A DNA stretch of 64,000 bases from Alphaproteobacteria bacterium (GTDB lineage: Bacteria; Pseudomonadota; Alphaproteobacteria; Micropepsales; Micropepsaceae), in NCBI GenBank assembly GCA_028865545.1, contig JAGWJY010000009.1:1-64000 (forward strand), written 5' to 3'. Position 1 is the first letter of the stretch; each line of letters starts with the position of its first letter. Below are positions 19,373 to 28,706 of the stretch, piece after piece. A program made the position numbers and the translations under genes. The notes under the pieces were generated by a model that ran no database searches, was not told the DNA's origin, and saw nothing but the letters and a program-made list of their open reading frames with translations.

Positions 19373-22168
19373 TCAATCGAGCCGGAATGCCTTCTGCCAC
19401 CAACCCTTTTTGGTAGGGGCGGTTGACGGCTCGGCCGGCTCGGATGCGGCGGTCGGCGTCGCGGGCTTGTCTTGCTTTGGCACGGAGGCGCCACCGCCCT
19501 CAACCTTGAGAGACCAGACGGGCGTGGAGGCGGCATTCGGAATGGCTTCCGGAACTGGCAGGTGTCCAGTTGAGCTACGCGGTTCCTCGCGCGGTGTGGT
19601 GTCGATTTCGTCGAATTGGCCGAAGCGGTCCTCTAGGGGAGCCCCTGATGGAGCGCCGCCATCGGCGCGCTGCTCGGCGCCGGTATGATCCCGATCGCGG
19701 CCGCCGCGACGGCCACGTCTGCGCCTGCGCTTGCGTTTACGGCCGCCGTCACCGTTCTGCTGCTCGCCCAACTGAACTTCCCCAGACTGCGGAGGTAGAC
19801 CGTCTGGTTGGACTGGCCCAGAAGTCTCGTTCGAGACCGCGGCATATTCGTCGACACTATCTGTGGTCACTGCCGAGGTGGCGGGGTTTTGTGTGCCTTG
19901 CTGAGGATGAAGGTTTTGATCACGCCGTTGATCGTTCTGGATGGGACGATCGCGATCACGTCCTCCGCGCCGACGCCGGCGGCGTCTGCGGCGTCCGCCG
20001 CCGTCTCCCTGCTGCGCATTGGGCTGGGCTTCGACGGCCGCTTCCTTTTCCCTTCGCGGTGAATCCTGTTCGAGTACTTCGTCTTCGGCAATCTCGGGCT
20101 CAGGTTCCGCTTCGATGATCTCCGGAGGTGCTTCGATCGGGGCGAGAGGTCTTGGACGGCTCGCCGGATCACGTTGGCCGATACGCTCGATGTCGAAGTC
20201 GCCGGCCTTCAAATCCTCTTTGGGATCGAAGGTAATGGTGATGTCGTATTCGCTTTCCAGGCGGGCCAATTCGCGGCGCTTCTGGTTAAGCGTGTAGATG
20301 GCAACCTCCCCGGCGACGCGCACGATAAGGCCTTCCGCGCGTTGACGCTGGGCTTCTTCTTCCAGTCCGCGCAACACGCGAAGCGATGTTGATTCCACCG
20401 AACGCACGATGCCTTGGCCGCCGCAATGAGGGCAGGGCACGGTCGAGCCGGCGATGACGCCGGCGCGCAGCCGCTGACGTGACATTTCGAGGAGGCCAAA
20501 CTGGCTGATCTTGCCAATCTGCACTCGCGCGCGGTCGTTCTTTACCGCATTGTGCAGCCGCTTTTCGACAGAGCGATCGTTACGGCTATCTTCCATGTCG
20601 ATAAAGTCGATGACGATAAGGCCGGCTAGGTCGCGCAGCCGCAGCTGCCGTCCGACTTCGTCGGCGGCCTCAAGATTTGTCTTGGTCGCGGTGTCTTCGA
20701 TCGAGTGTTCGCGCGTCGCACGTCCGGAGTTCACGTCGATGGCGACGAGCGCTTCCGTCTGATTGATGACGATGTAACCACCGGACTTCAACGTCACGGT
20801 CGGCGAGAACATCGCATCGAGTTGCGATTCAATTTGATACCGTTGGAATAGCGGCACGATCTCTTTGTACGGCTTTACGTTCTTGGCATGCGAGGGCATC
20901 AGCATTCGCATGAAGTCTTTGGCGTTGCGATAGCCGTCGTCGCCTTCGACGACGACCTCAGAGACATCCTTGTTGTAGAGGTCGCGGATGGCACGCTTGA
21001 TGAGGTCGCCCTCTTCGTAGACGCAAGCAGGCGCATTGGATTTCAGAGTCAGTTCGCGAATCGTATCCCAAAGGCGAAGCAGATATTCATAGTCGCGTTT
21101 GATCTCGACTTTGGTTCGGTTTTCACCGGCAGTCCGGATAATAAGGCCCATGCCTTCGGGTAGCTCGAGCGCTTGAGCCGCCGATTTCAAGCGCTTGCGA
21201 TCGTTAGCGTTGGTGATTTTTCGGCTGATGCCGCCGCCGCGCGGCGTATTGGGCATGAGAACGCAATAACGGCCTGCTAACGACAGATAGGTTGTGAGCG
21301 CTGCACCCTTGTTGCCGCGCTCTTCCTTGACCACCTGCACTAAGATGATCTGGCGGCGCTTGATGACTTCCTGGATTTTGTAGTGGCGACGTCGCACCCA
21401 TCGCTGCGACGGACGCGTGGCCTGTAACGGTTGTGCGTTTTCTTCGTGTTCGTCACGTTGGCCGCTATCCGTCTCCGCTAGGATCTGTTCGCCGATATCG
21501 CTCGGCTCGGAAACCGCCTCGAACGACAGCGGCTGTTCGTCGTCTTCGGAGGTGGTTTCGCCGGACATGTCGCCGCTATCGGCGTCTGCCGCCCTGTCGT
21601 CCTCGCATGCCACTGAGATTTCTGCGTCGCCCTCGACCGCGTCGATCACCGACGGTTGGTTGTCCGACGGCGTGTGGTCGCCGTACCCGCCGTTCTCGGA
21701 AGAATCACTGTCGTTGAACTCTTCGGTTTCGAAGTCGGCGGCTTCTTCTTCATCGGTTTCCGCCCCATCTTCAGAGGGCTCGGGGTCGGTTTCGGCCCCT
21801 TCATTTTCCGCATCGGACTGGGGCTTCGGCCGAGAGCTGATGTCGAATGACTCGAAATCATCTTCCTGACGGCGCCGCGCGTCGGCTTCTTGTTCTGCCA
21901 GGAGCGCTATGCGGTCGGCGACGGGGATCTGATAGTAATCAGGGTGGATTTCCGAAAAGGCGAGGAAACCCTGTCGGTTTCCACCATACTCGACGAAAGC
22001 CGCCTGCAGCGACGGTTCCACACGCGTTACTTTTGCGAGGTAGATGTTGCCTTTAAGCGGCCGTTTGGACGCCGCTTCGAAATCAAATTCTTCGACTTTT
22101 TGTCCGTCGAGAACGACAACCCGGGTCTCTTCGGGGTGGCTTGCATCGATCAGCATACGTTTGGGCAT
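19373..22168 (-). CDS. rne: Ribonuclease E
   Basis: 931 residues. Endoribonuclease that starts mRNA decay, processes rRNA and tRNA and scaffolds the degradosome. The start at 22168 (MPKRMLIDASHPEET) has GGAG 6 bases upstream. The S1 domain begins near residue 37 and is interrupted by a very acidic insertion (about 100-260), typical of alphaproteobacteria. The DNase I-like catalytic part has AIDVNSGRATREHSIEDTA (near 477) and IVIDFIDMEDSRN. The zinc link is CPHCGGQG near 579. The C-terminal tail is disordered and contains two very similar Arg-rich blocks (around residues 730 and 815, each ending GGRDRD) likely to bind RNA, with a Pro/Ala-rich end. Confidence 0.96.
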   Translation of the reverse strand: MPKRMLIDASHPEETRVVVLDGQKVEEFDFEAASKRPLKGNIYLAKVTRVEPSLQAAFVEYGGNRQGFLAFSEIHPDYYQIPVADRIALLAEQEADARRRQEDDFESFDISSRPKPQSDAENEGAETDPEPSEDGAETDEEEAADFETEEFNDSDSSENGGYGDHTPSDNQPSVIDAVEGDAEISVACEDDRAADADSGDMSGETTSEDDEQPLSFEAVSEPSDIGEQILAETDSGQRDEHEENAQPLQATRPSQRWVRRRHYKIQEVIKRRQIILVQVVKEERGNKGAALTTYLSLAGRYCVLMPNTPRGGGISRKITNANDRKRLKSAAQALELPEGMGLIIRTAGENRTKVEIKRDYEYLLRLWDTIRELTLKSNAPACVYEEGDLIKRAIRDLYNKDVSEVVVEGDDGYRNAKDFMRMLMPSHAKNVKPYKEIVPLFQRYQIESQLDAMFSPTVTLKSGGYIVINQTEALVAIDVNSGRATREHSIEDTATKTNLEAADEVGRQLRLRDLAGLIVIDFIDMEDSRNDRSVEKRLHNAVKNDRARVQIGKISQFGLLEMSRQRLRAGVIAGSTVPCPHCGGQGIVRSVESTSLRVLRGLEEEAQRQRAEGLIVRVAGEVAIYTLNQKRRELARLESEYDITITFDPKEDLKAGDFDIERIGQRDPASRPRPLAPIEAPPEIIEAEPEPEIAEDEVLEQDSPRREKEAAVEAQPNAQQGDGGGRRRRRRRRRGGRDRDRPIQNDQRRDQNLHPQQGTQNPATSAVTTDSVDEYAAVSNETSGPVQPDGLPPQSGEVQLGEQQNGDGGRKRKRRRRRGRRGGRDRDHTGAEQRADGGAPSGAPLEDRFGQFDEIDTTPREEPRSSTGHLPVPEAIPNAASTPVWSLKVEGGGASVPKQDKPATPTAASEPAEPSTAPTKKGWWQKAFRLD

Positions 22169-22617
22169 TGAAATCTCCGGGCGGCGCGCACGAGCCCGTC
22201 GAGCGTCTCGACGCACGATCTGAGCTGGGGATGGGCCGCCATGTTGTGGTCATGCGCCACCGTGCGGCCGCCTGCGGCAGTGCCACGGGCCGGTGCAAAA
22301 AGGGGAGCGCTAAGCCGTTCATTTCTTCACATTTTCGGCCAAACGGCATTAGACCGTTTGGCGTGGGAATCTGCTGCTGGCGGGAAACCTGGGCGGCCAA
22401 AACCCAACAACTTGGTTTGGGTAATACCTAGCCTGCATCCGGATCGTTCGCCTTGGAGCGTCAGCTCCAGTTCGACGCAGCGTCAAACAGTTGTAGGTGT
22501 CCCGTCGCATGACGGCAAGAGGAACCCTTGAGCTCAGTCAAATTCATAAGGTGCTAACCAAGCGTAAATGGTTTATGCCCGACCCTCTGTTTCAAGGGCC
22601 AAGGCTACCCGAAATAG
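22169..22617. promoter_or_regulatory. Divergent intergenic region between rne and the amidase gene
   Basis: About 450 bp with no gene. It must hold the promoter and 5' leader of rne (minus) and the promoter of the amidase gene (plus). A small hairpin, TGGAGC-GTCA-GCTCCA, lies near 22455-22470. RNase E autoregulates through its 5' leader in other bacteria; whether this leader does is unknown. No clear sigma-70 consensus stands out. Confidence 0.35.
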
Positions 22618-23991
22618 ATGCAAAAAATACGAAATATCGCTTTTGGATTAGTGGTTTGCCTTATTTTCGGCGCGGCTGCTGCTCAAGATGCGCCTAAGGC
22701 GCCACCCGGTCCTAGGAATGTCGACGACGTCATCGCCAAAATCCTGCGGGAGACGCCCGACACGACAACGCCACCTCGGCCGGTTGTCCTGCCCGGGAAC
22801 TCGGTTAACGCCTCGGTCCCGGTAGCCCGGGAACCCATCGTCATGGGCGCGCGTATCGGCGAGCACCCTGACCGCACCCGGTTCGTCGTGGAGTTGTCCG
22901 ATCCCGTCGACATGCGCACCTTCACGCTGAACAATCCGGATCGCGTCGTCATCGACATGCCGGCCGTACAATGGCACCTGGATGGTCCACCGCGCCCCTC
23001 TGGCAACGGTGCTGTGAAAAGCTACCGCTATGGTCTGTTTCGGCCGGGCAATTCCCGCTTTGTGATTGATCTCAACCAACCTGTCATTGTCAGCGACGCA
23101 CTGGTTTTGCCACCGGAGAACGGCCACGGTTACCGGGTTGTGTTCGATCTTTTCCCCACAACGCAGGCAAAATTCGATAGCACGGCTGGCTGGCCGGCGG
23201 ATTTGAAGGCTAAGGAGAATGCTGCAGAACGTGTGGCTTCCGTGCCGCCTCTGCCGCCTCCGGGCCAGCGTAGTGCTACCAGGAAGATTGTCGTCATCGA
23301 TCCGGGGCATGGAGGTATTGATTCCGGAACAATCGGTGTGAACGGCACGATGGAAAAGGACATCGTGCTTGCCGAGGGATTAAGGTTAAGGCGGGTTTTG
23401 CAGGCCCACGGCTACGACGTGCACATGACCCGCGACACGGACGTTTTCATTCCGTTGGGTGAACGGGTGAAAATCGCTCGTGCGGCGCACGCGGATTTGT
23501 TCATTTCGATTCATGCGGATTCGATCCACGATCCGGACGTTGAGGGACTGTCGATCTACACGTTGTCGGAGAAAGGCTCTGACAGGGAAGCTGCCGCCCT
23601 AGCCAGCAGGGAAAACCAGTCCGATATCATTGCAGGTGTCGACCTATCTGGTGACAATTCAGCGGTGGCGCCAATCCTCATCGATCTGGCGCAGCGCGAT
23701 ACGATGAACAAATCATCACATTTTGCCGAAACCGCCTTGTCAGAACTTTCGCACGCAACTGATATTTTGCCGCGAAAACCGCACCGTTCGGGTGCGTTGG
23801 TGGTCCTGAAGGCACCTGATGTACCAGCCGTGTTGATCGAACTAGGCTACCTTTCAAACGCTCACGATGAGAGCCAAATGAAAACCGTGACTTGGCGCGA
23901 CCGTGTCGCCAGTGCTATCGCAGACGCCGTGGACCGTTACTTTGTGGCACCAGCTGGAGCCGGCCCGGAAACGGCGCAACGGATGCAGTGA
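22618..23991 (+). CDS. N-acetylmuramoyl-L-alanine amidase (AMIN + Amidase_3)
   Basis: 457 residues, AmiC-like. Signal peptide (1-22), a linker, an AMIN domain (about 70-190) that targets peptidoglycan or septal sites, and a zinc amidase domain (about 222-440). The zinc-site segments are VVIDPGHGGIDSG (near 227), the Glu in GTMEKDIVLAEGL, ISIHADSIHD and the late Glu in VLIELGYLSN. It cleaves the bond between muramic acid and the stem peptide during daughter-cell separation. It lies 33 bases upstream of the PBP1A gene on the same strand, the usual alphaproteobacterial order downstream of divergent rne. Confidence 0.94.
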   Translation: MQKIRNIAFGLVVCLIFGAAAAQDAPKAPPGPRNVDDVIAKILRETPDTTTPPRPVVLPGNSVNASVPVAREPIVMGARIGEHPDRTRFVVELSDPVDMRTFTLNNPDRVVIDMPAVQWHLDGPPRPSGNGAVKSYRYGLFRPGNSRFVIDLNQPVIVSDALVLPPENGHGYRVVFDLFPTTQAKFDSTAGWPADLKAKENAAERVASVPPLPPPGQRSATRKIVVIDPGHGGIDSGTIGVNGTMEKDIVLAEGLRLRRVLQAHGYDVHMTRDTDVFIPLGERVKIARAAHADLFISIHADSIHDPDVEGLSIYTLSEKGSDREAAALASRENQSDIIAGVDLSGDNSAVAPILIDLAQRDTMNKSSHFAETALSELSHATDILPRKPHRSGALVVLKAPDVPAVLIELGYLSNAHDESQMKTVTWRDRVASAIADAVDRYFVAPAGAGPETAQRMQ

Positions 23992-24024
23992 CGGAATAGC
24001 CTCTTACGATCATAATCGCAGCCC

Positions 24025-26691
24025 ATGACCGATACCCCAGAAGACCGCCCCCCCCAGGGAGGTCGCCTCCCGGAAGACCCGAGATACCGGCCGGGACAGG
24101 ACCAGACGCCGTGGGCGCTTCCGGCCGCGCCGGAGGGCTTTGCCGGATATTCTTCAGATACGCCGGGGCCTGAAAGCTTCGAGCCGGCCGACGGTCCTGC
24201 GCCGCAGGCACCTCGGGAACCGGGCGGCCCATTTGAGCCGCTGCAGCAGTTTTGGAGCGCTTGGCGCGGTCGAATCATTCTTTATCTCGGCCTGTCCGCC
24301 GTTGTCGTACTCGCCGCCGGAGCACTCGCAGTCGTTGTTTACGTCTGGCTGGTAACCCGAGATCTACCGAGTGTCGAGGCGCTGCAGAATTATACCCCTC
24401 CCGTGACGACGCGGGTCTATGCCGGAGATGGCACGGTTATCGGTGAATATGCTCGTGAGCGGCGCATATTCGTGCCCATAGCATTTGTACCAAAATTGGT
24501 TGTGGAGGCGTTCACCTCGGCGGAGGATCGCAATTTCTTTAATCACCCAGGCATTGATCCCAGCGGCATGTTGCGTGCGGCGATCAAGGATGTCGGTCGG
24601 GTCATCGAGGGGCGCCGTCCGGAAGGTGCCTCCACCATCACGCAACAGGTCGCACGCAACTTCTTGCTGAATTCCGACGTCAAGGTTTCACGCAAAATCC
24701 GCGAAGTGATCCTGGCTTTGCGTATTGATGCGACCTATTCGAAGGAGAAAGTCCTCGAGCTCTATTTGAATGAGATCAATCTCGGTCAGAACTCCTACGG
24801 TGTTGCCGCGGCAGCGCTAAATTATTTCGGCAAATCGCTCGACGAATTAGACATCTCTGAAGTCGCGTTCCTGGCCTCGCTGCCCAAGGCACCGAGCCAT
24901 TATGATCCGCGCTACCATTATAGAGCGGCCATCGACCGGCGAAATTGGGTCATCGGTCAGATGGAAGAGAACGGTTACATTACTGACGAGCAAGCAAAAG
25001 CCGCGATAGCCGAACCTTTGGATGCGGAGACCCGTCCGCTCGGCAGTCAGACGGAAGACGCGAACTATTTCGTGGAAGAAGTCCGCCGCCAGCTTTATGC
25101 AAAATATGGTGAGAAGGCGCTTTACGATGGCGGCTTGCAGGTGCGCTCTTCGCTTGACACTCGGCTACAGAATTACGCGGTGAATGCATTGCGCACGGGT
25201 CTCGTGCGCTACGATCGTCGTCATGGCTGGCGCGGCGCGACGAGTCACATCAACGTCAACGGCGACTGGAAGGAAACTCTCGCTAGCATCGGCAACCATT
25301 CGGGTATCGATTCCTGGCAAATTGCAGTCGTGTTGGGTTACGGGACTGACAAGAGCGTAGATATCGGCCTTGCTAACGGTTCCCGTGCACGCATCCCGTT
25401 CAGCGAGCTTCTTTGGGCGCGGCCGGAATTGAAGGATGCGCTGGTCGGCGCACAGCCGGCCAAGCCCCAGAACGTCGTGAAAATCGGTGACATCATTTAT
25501 GTCGAGCCGGTGGATAACAAAGGTGACTACGGCCTTCGCCAAGTGCCGGAGGTCAACGGTGGCATTGTCGCAATGGATCCGCATACAGGTCGCGTCATGG
25601 CTTTGTCCGGCGGCTTTTCCTACGCGTCCAGCCAATACGACCGGGCGATGCAGGCGTTGCGGCAACCCGGTTCGGCCTTCAAACCCTTCGTCTATGCTGC
25701 TGCGCTGGACAATGGTTTCACCCCAGTCAGCAAGGTCCTGGACGCGCCATTCGTTATGGAGCAGGGCCCCGGTCTTCCACTGTGGCATCCCGAGAATTTT
25801 GAGAAGAAATTCATTGGCTTGGCGACATTGCGTCGCGGTATTGAGCTTTCCAAGAATCTGATGACGGTGCGTCTGGCCCAAGCCGTTGGCATGGACAAGA
25901 TCGTACCCTACGCGGAGCGGTTCGGAGTCTACGACCATCTCGATCCGCTTCTCGCCAACGCGTTGGGCTCCACTGGAACGACTTTGCTGAGGATGACCAC
26001 CGGTTATGCGGAATTTGTCAACGGCGGCAAGAAGATCACACCGTCGCTGATCGACCGAATTCAAGACCGCAACGGCATAACGATCTGGCGTCATGACCAG
26101 CGCCCATGCACCGGTTGCGACGACGCGACTTGGAACGGTCAGGCCGAACCGCTGCTTTCCGATACACGCGAGCAGATCATCGACCCGCGCACCGCTTATC
26201 AGATCGTTTCGATGCTTCAGGGTGTCGTGGAGCGCGGCACAGGCCGCATCGTAGCATCGGTAGGCAAGCCTCTCGCCGGTAAAACTGGTACCTCCAACGA
26301 GTCCAGAGACACGTGGTTCGTCGGGTTCTCACCCGATTTGGCCTGTGGTGTTTATGTGGGCTTCGATGATCCGCGTACACTTGGCAAGCTCGAGCAGGGG
26401 GCGACGGTGGCGGCGCCGATTTTCAGGGACTTCATGAAGGGCGCGCTCGCGGATGTACCCCCCACCCCGTTCCGCGTGCCGCCTGGCATCGAGTTCGTTT
26501 CCGTGAACCGGCTGACGGGTGATCCGGCGCCCCCGGGCTCTCCGGACGCAATCGAGGAAGCCTTCAAGTCCGGCACGGCCCCTGGTGATCCCGGAGCGCC
26601 GCCTCAATTGGTAATCGGTGGCGACACGCCTGCGGGTGTCAATCCGATGTCGCCAAATGGCGTAGGCGAGGGTACAGGCGGCCTCTATTGA
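24025..26691 (+). CDS. mrcA: Penicillin-binding protein 1A, bifunctional peptidoglycan synthase
   Basis: 888 residues. A Pro-rich cytoplasmic N-terminus and a membrane helix (about 85-112) are followed by a family 51 glycosyltransferase domain with the catalytic Glu in EDRNFFNHPGID (near 165) and EGASTITQQVARNFLL. An OB-like domain follows, then the transpeptidase domain with the SxxK serine in PGSAFKPFVYAAA (near 549), SKN in IELSKNLMTVRL and KTGTS near 752. It polymerises and cross-links peptidoglycan in the periplasm. Its Pro/Gly-rich C-terminal tail is probably disordered. Confidence 0.96.
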   Translation: MTDTPEDRPPQGGRLPEDPRYRPGQDQTPWALPAAPEGFAGYSSDTPGPESFEPADGPAPQAPREPGGPFEPLQQFWSAWRGRIILYLGLSAVVVLAAGALAVVVYVWLVTRDLPSVEALQNYTPPVTTRVYAGDGTVIGEYARERRIFVPIAFVPKLVVEAFTSAEDRNFFNHPGIDPSGMLRAAIKDVGRVIEGRRPEGASTITQQVARNFLLNSDVKVSRKIREVILALRIDATYSKEKVLELYLNEINLGQNSYGVAAAALNYFGKSLDELDISEVAFLASLPKAPSHYDPRYHYRAAIDRRNWVIGQMEENGYITDEQAKAAIAEPLDAETRPLGSQTEDANYFVEEVRRQLYAKYGEKALYDGGLQVRSSLDTRLQNYAVNALRTGLVRYDRRHGWRGATSHINVNGDWKETLASIGNHSGIDSWQIAVVLGYGTDKSVDIGLANGSRARIPFSELLWARPELKDALVGAQPAKPQNVVKIGDIIYVEPVDNKGDYGLRQVPEVNGGIVAMDPHTGRVMALSGGFSYASSQYDRAMQALRQPGSAFKPFVYAAALDNGFTPVSKVLDAPFVMEQGPGLPLWHPENFEKKFIGLATLRRGIELSKNLMTVRLAQAVGMDKIVPYAERFGVYDHLDPLLANALGSTGTTLLRMTTGYAEFVNGGKKITPSLIDRIQDRNGITIWRHDQRPCTGCDDATWNGQAEPLLSDTREQIIDPRTAYQIVSMLQGVVERGTGRIVASVGKPLAGKTGTSNESRDTWFVGFSPDLACGVYVGFDDPRTLGKLEQGATVAAPIFRDFMKGALADVPPTPFRVPPGIEFVSVNRLTGDPAPPGSPDAIEEAFKSGTAPGDPGAPPQLVIGGDTPAGVNPMSPNGVGEGTGGLY

Positions 26692-26801
26692 TCGCAAAAT
26701 TGACTAATTCCTAAATGACAAACATGGCTGGTATGGGCCATGGTGGTAAAAGCCGATCTCCGGTCGCGTTGCGTCTGGGGTTGCTCATGGACATGTAAAG
26801 A

Positions 26802-28655
26802 ATGGCTGCTCAGATCGAGAACGATCGGCCGATAGGGTTGCGTGCACGCGGGGCTTTACTGGTCCGTCGGTCGCGGCTCGCACTTGCCGCCATCCAGCGT
26901 GATCTGCGCGCGAGCGAGGTCGGGCAGATTCTGCTCTGCGCGCTGCTTGGCGTTGCCATCGGCGTTTCTGTCGATGTCCTGCGCGAAGGTGTCGTCTTTC
27001 TTCACCGTCAAAGCTTCGCGCTCCCCATGCGGGAATATCTGAGCACCGGCATCGGTGTTTCGGACATCAGGATAATGATCGTGCCGGCCCTGGGTGGTTT
27101 GTTGCTCGCCCTGTTCCGGCACGTCACGAGACGCTTCAGAAAAGCCGATATCGTCGATCCGATCGAGGCAAACGCCTTGTATGGTGGGCGCATGTCATTT
27201 CGGGATTCGATGCGTCTCACGATAACGACCTTGATATCGAACGGTGCCGGCGCGTCGCTCGGCATGGAGGCCGGTTACAGCCAATTTGGCGCGGCAGTTT
27301 ACTCGTTCGTTGGCCAGTACTTCAGGCTTAGGCGCAGTGATTTGCGCGTTTTCACGACTGCCGGGGCCGCGGCGGCCATTGCAGCGGCATTCAATGCGCC
27401 TCTCGCCGGCGCGTTCTACGGGTTTGAGTTGATCCTGGGCAGCTATTTGCCGCGGGCTCTTGCTCCGGTGGTGGTCGCTTCAGTGTGTGCGGCACTGATG
27501 CAAAGGTCCATGACGCATATGCGGGCCTTATTCGAGGTGCCGAGCGGAATGGTCATGGAGCCGCGGAGTTATTTCTTATTCGGACTGATGGGGGTCGTGG
27601 CGGCCGGTATTGCGATTGCTACGATGCGGGCGGTGACGTGGACCGAACAAACGCTGCGTGCGACCGGTGTGCCGGACTGGCTACGGCCGGCTGTAGGTGG
27701 TTTTCTCCTTTCTTGCATTGCACTGTATTTTCCACAGGTCCTCGGCAGCGGCCATGGGGCCATTCAATTTCATTTCGATCACAATTGGCCGTGGTTGCTG
27801 CTGCTGGCGTTGCTGGCGGCCAAACTTATCGCCTCCGCTGTGTCGATCGGCAGTGGCTTTCGCGGCGGCCTGTTCAGTTCGTCACTTTTCCTGGGTGCCT
27901 TGTTCGGCGGCACGTTCGTGGAGATTGCCGCGATGCTGATGCCTGACATCGCTGCGCAGCGTGCTGCGTTCATGCTGGCGGGGATGGGTTCGGTCGCTGC
28001 GGCGATTATTGGCGCGCCGCTTACCATGGTGTTTCTAACTCTCGAATCGACAGGCGATTTCCCCGTCACGCTCGGTGTGTTGGTGGCCGTCACTATTGCA
28101 TCGACGATCGTCCGCTTGACCTTCGGCTATTCGTTTGCGACGTGGCGCTTTCAGTTGAAGGGCCTCGGCATTCGCGGGGCACATGACGTCGGCTGGATTT
28201 CCGACCTCACGGTTGGGCGCTTAATGCGCTCCGATCCAAAGACTGCAACAAACGATGTGACGCTGCGGGCCTTACGGGAGATGTATCCGCCAGGCAGTGC
28301 CAAGCGACTGTTCGTTGTCGATCGACAGGGTTTCTACGTTGGCAGCATCGACGCCATCGATATGCACAATCCCATGTACGACGACGCGTTGCAGGGCCTC
28401 GTGGCCGGCGATCTCGCGGGCCACGCGGATCTCTTTCTGGCGCCCGGCGAAAATGTCCGTACTGCGCTGCTGCGTTTCGAAGATACCCAGAGCGAAGCAC
28501 TGCCCGTGCTGGCCTCGCGCAGTGATCGCAGGCTCATTGGCTACATGACGGAAGCGTACTCCTTGAAACGCTATACCCAGGAACTCGAGCAGTTGCGTAG
28601 TGTCGAGACGGGCGGCAGCGATCTCTTCCCGCTCGGCAAGACCTCACACATGTGA
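26802..28655 (+). CDS. ClC-family chloride channel/transporter with CBS pair
   Basis: 617 residues. About ten membrane segments (residues 40-450) form a ClC core, followed by two CBS domains (about 465-600). The gating-glutamate loop reads GASLGMEAG instead of the usual GREGP, so the Glu is kept but neighbours differ. The G-x-F-x-P motif reads GSGFRGGLFSSS and lacks the Pro. The helix N filter FNAPLAGAFYGFE is typical. Whether it is a channel or a chloride/proton antiporter cannot be told from sequence. It sits between mrcA and prfB. Confidence 0.88.
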   Translation: MAAQIENDRPIGLRARGALLVRRSRLALAAIQRDLRASEVGQILLCALLGVAIGVSVDVLREGVVFLHRQSFALPMREYLSTGIGVSDIRIMIVPALGGLLLALFRHVTRRFRKADIVDPIEANALYGGRMSFRDSMRLTITTLISNGAGASLGMEAGYSQFGAAVYSFVGQYFRLRRSDLRVFTTAGAAAAIAAAFNAPLAGAFYGFELILGSYLPRALAPVVVASVCAALMQRSMTHMRALFEVPSGMVMEPRSYFLFGLMGVVAAGIAIATMRAVTWTEQTLRATGVPDWLRPAVGGFLLSCIALYFPQVLGSGHGAIQFHFDHNWPWLLLLALLAAKLIASAVSIGSGFRGGLFSSSLFLGALFGGTFVEIAAMLMPDIAAQRAAFMLAGMGSVAAAIIGAPLTMVFLTLESTGDFPVTLGVLVAVTIASTIVRLTFGYSFATWRFQLKGLGIRGAHDVGWISDLTVGRLMRSDPKTATNDVTLRALREMYPPGSAKRLFVVDRQGFYVGSIDAIDMHNPMYDDALQGLVAGDLAGHADLFLAPGENVRTALLRFEDTQSEALPVLASRSDRRLIGYMTEAYSLKRYTQELEQLRSVETGGSDLFPLGKTSHM

Positions 28656-28706
28656 GCGGTTTGCACATATCGAGTTGAATCATTATATCCGCGTGCCGGA
28701 AAGACG

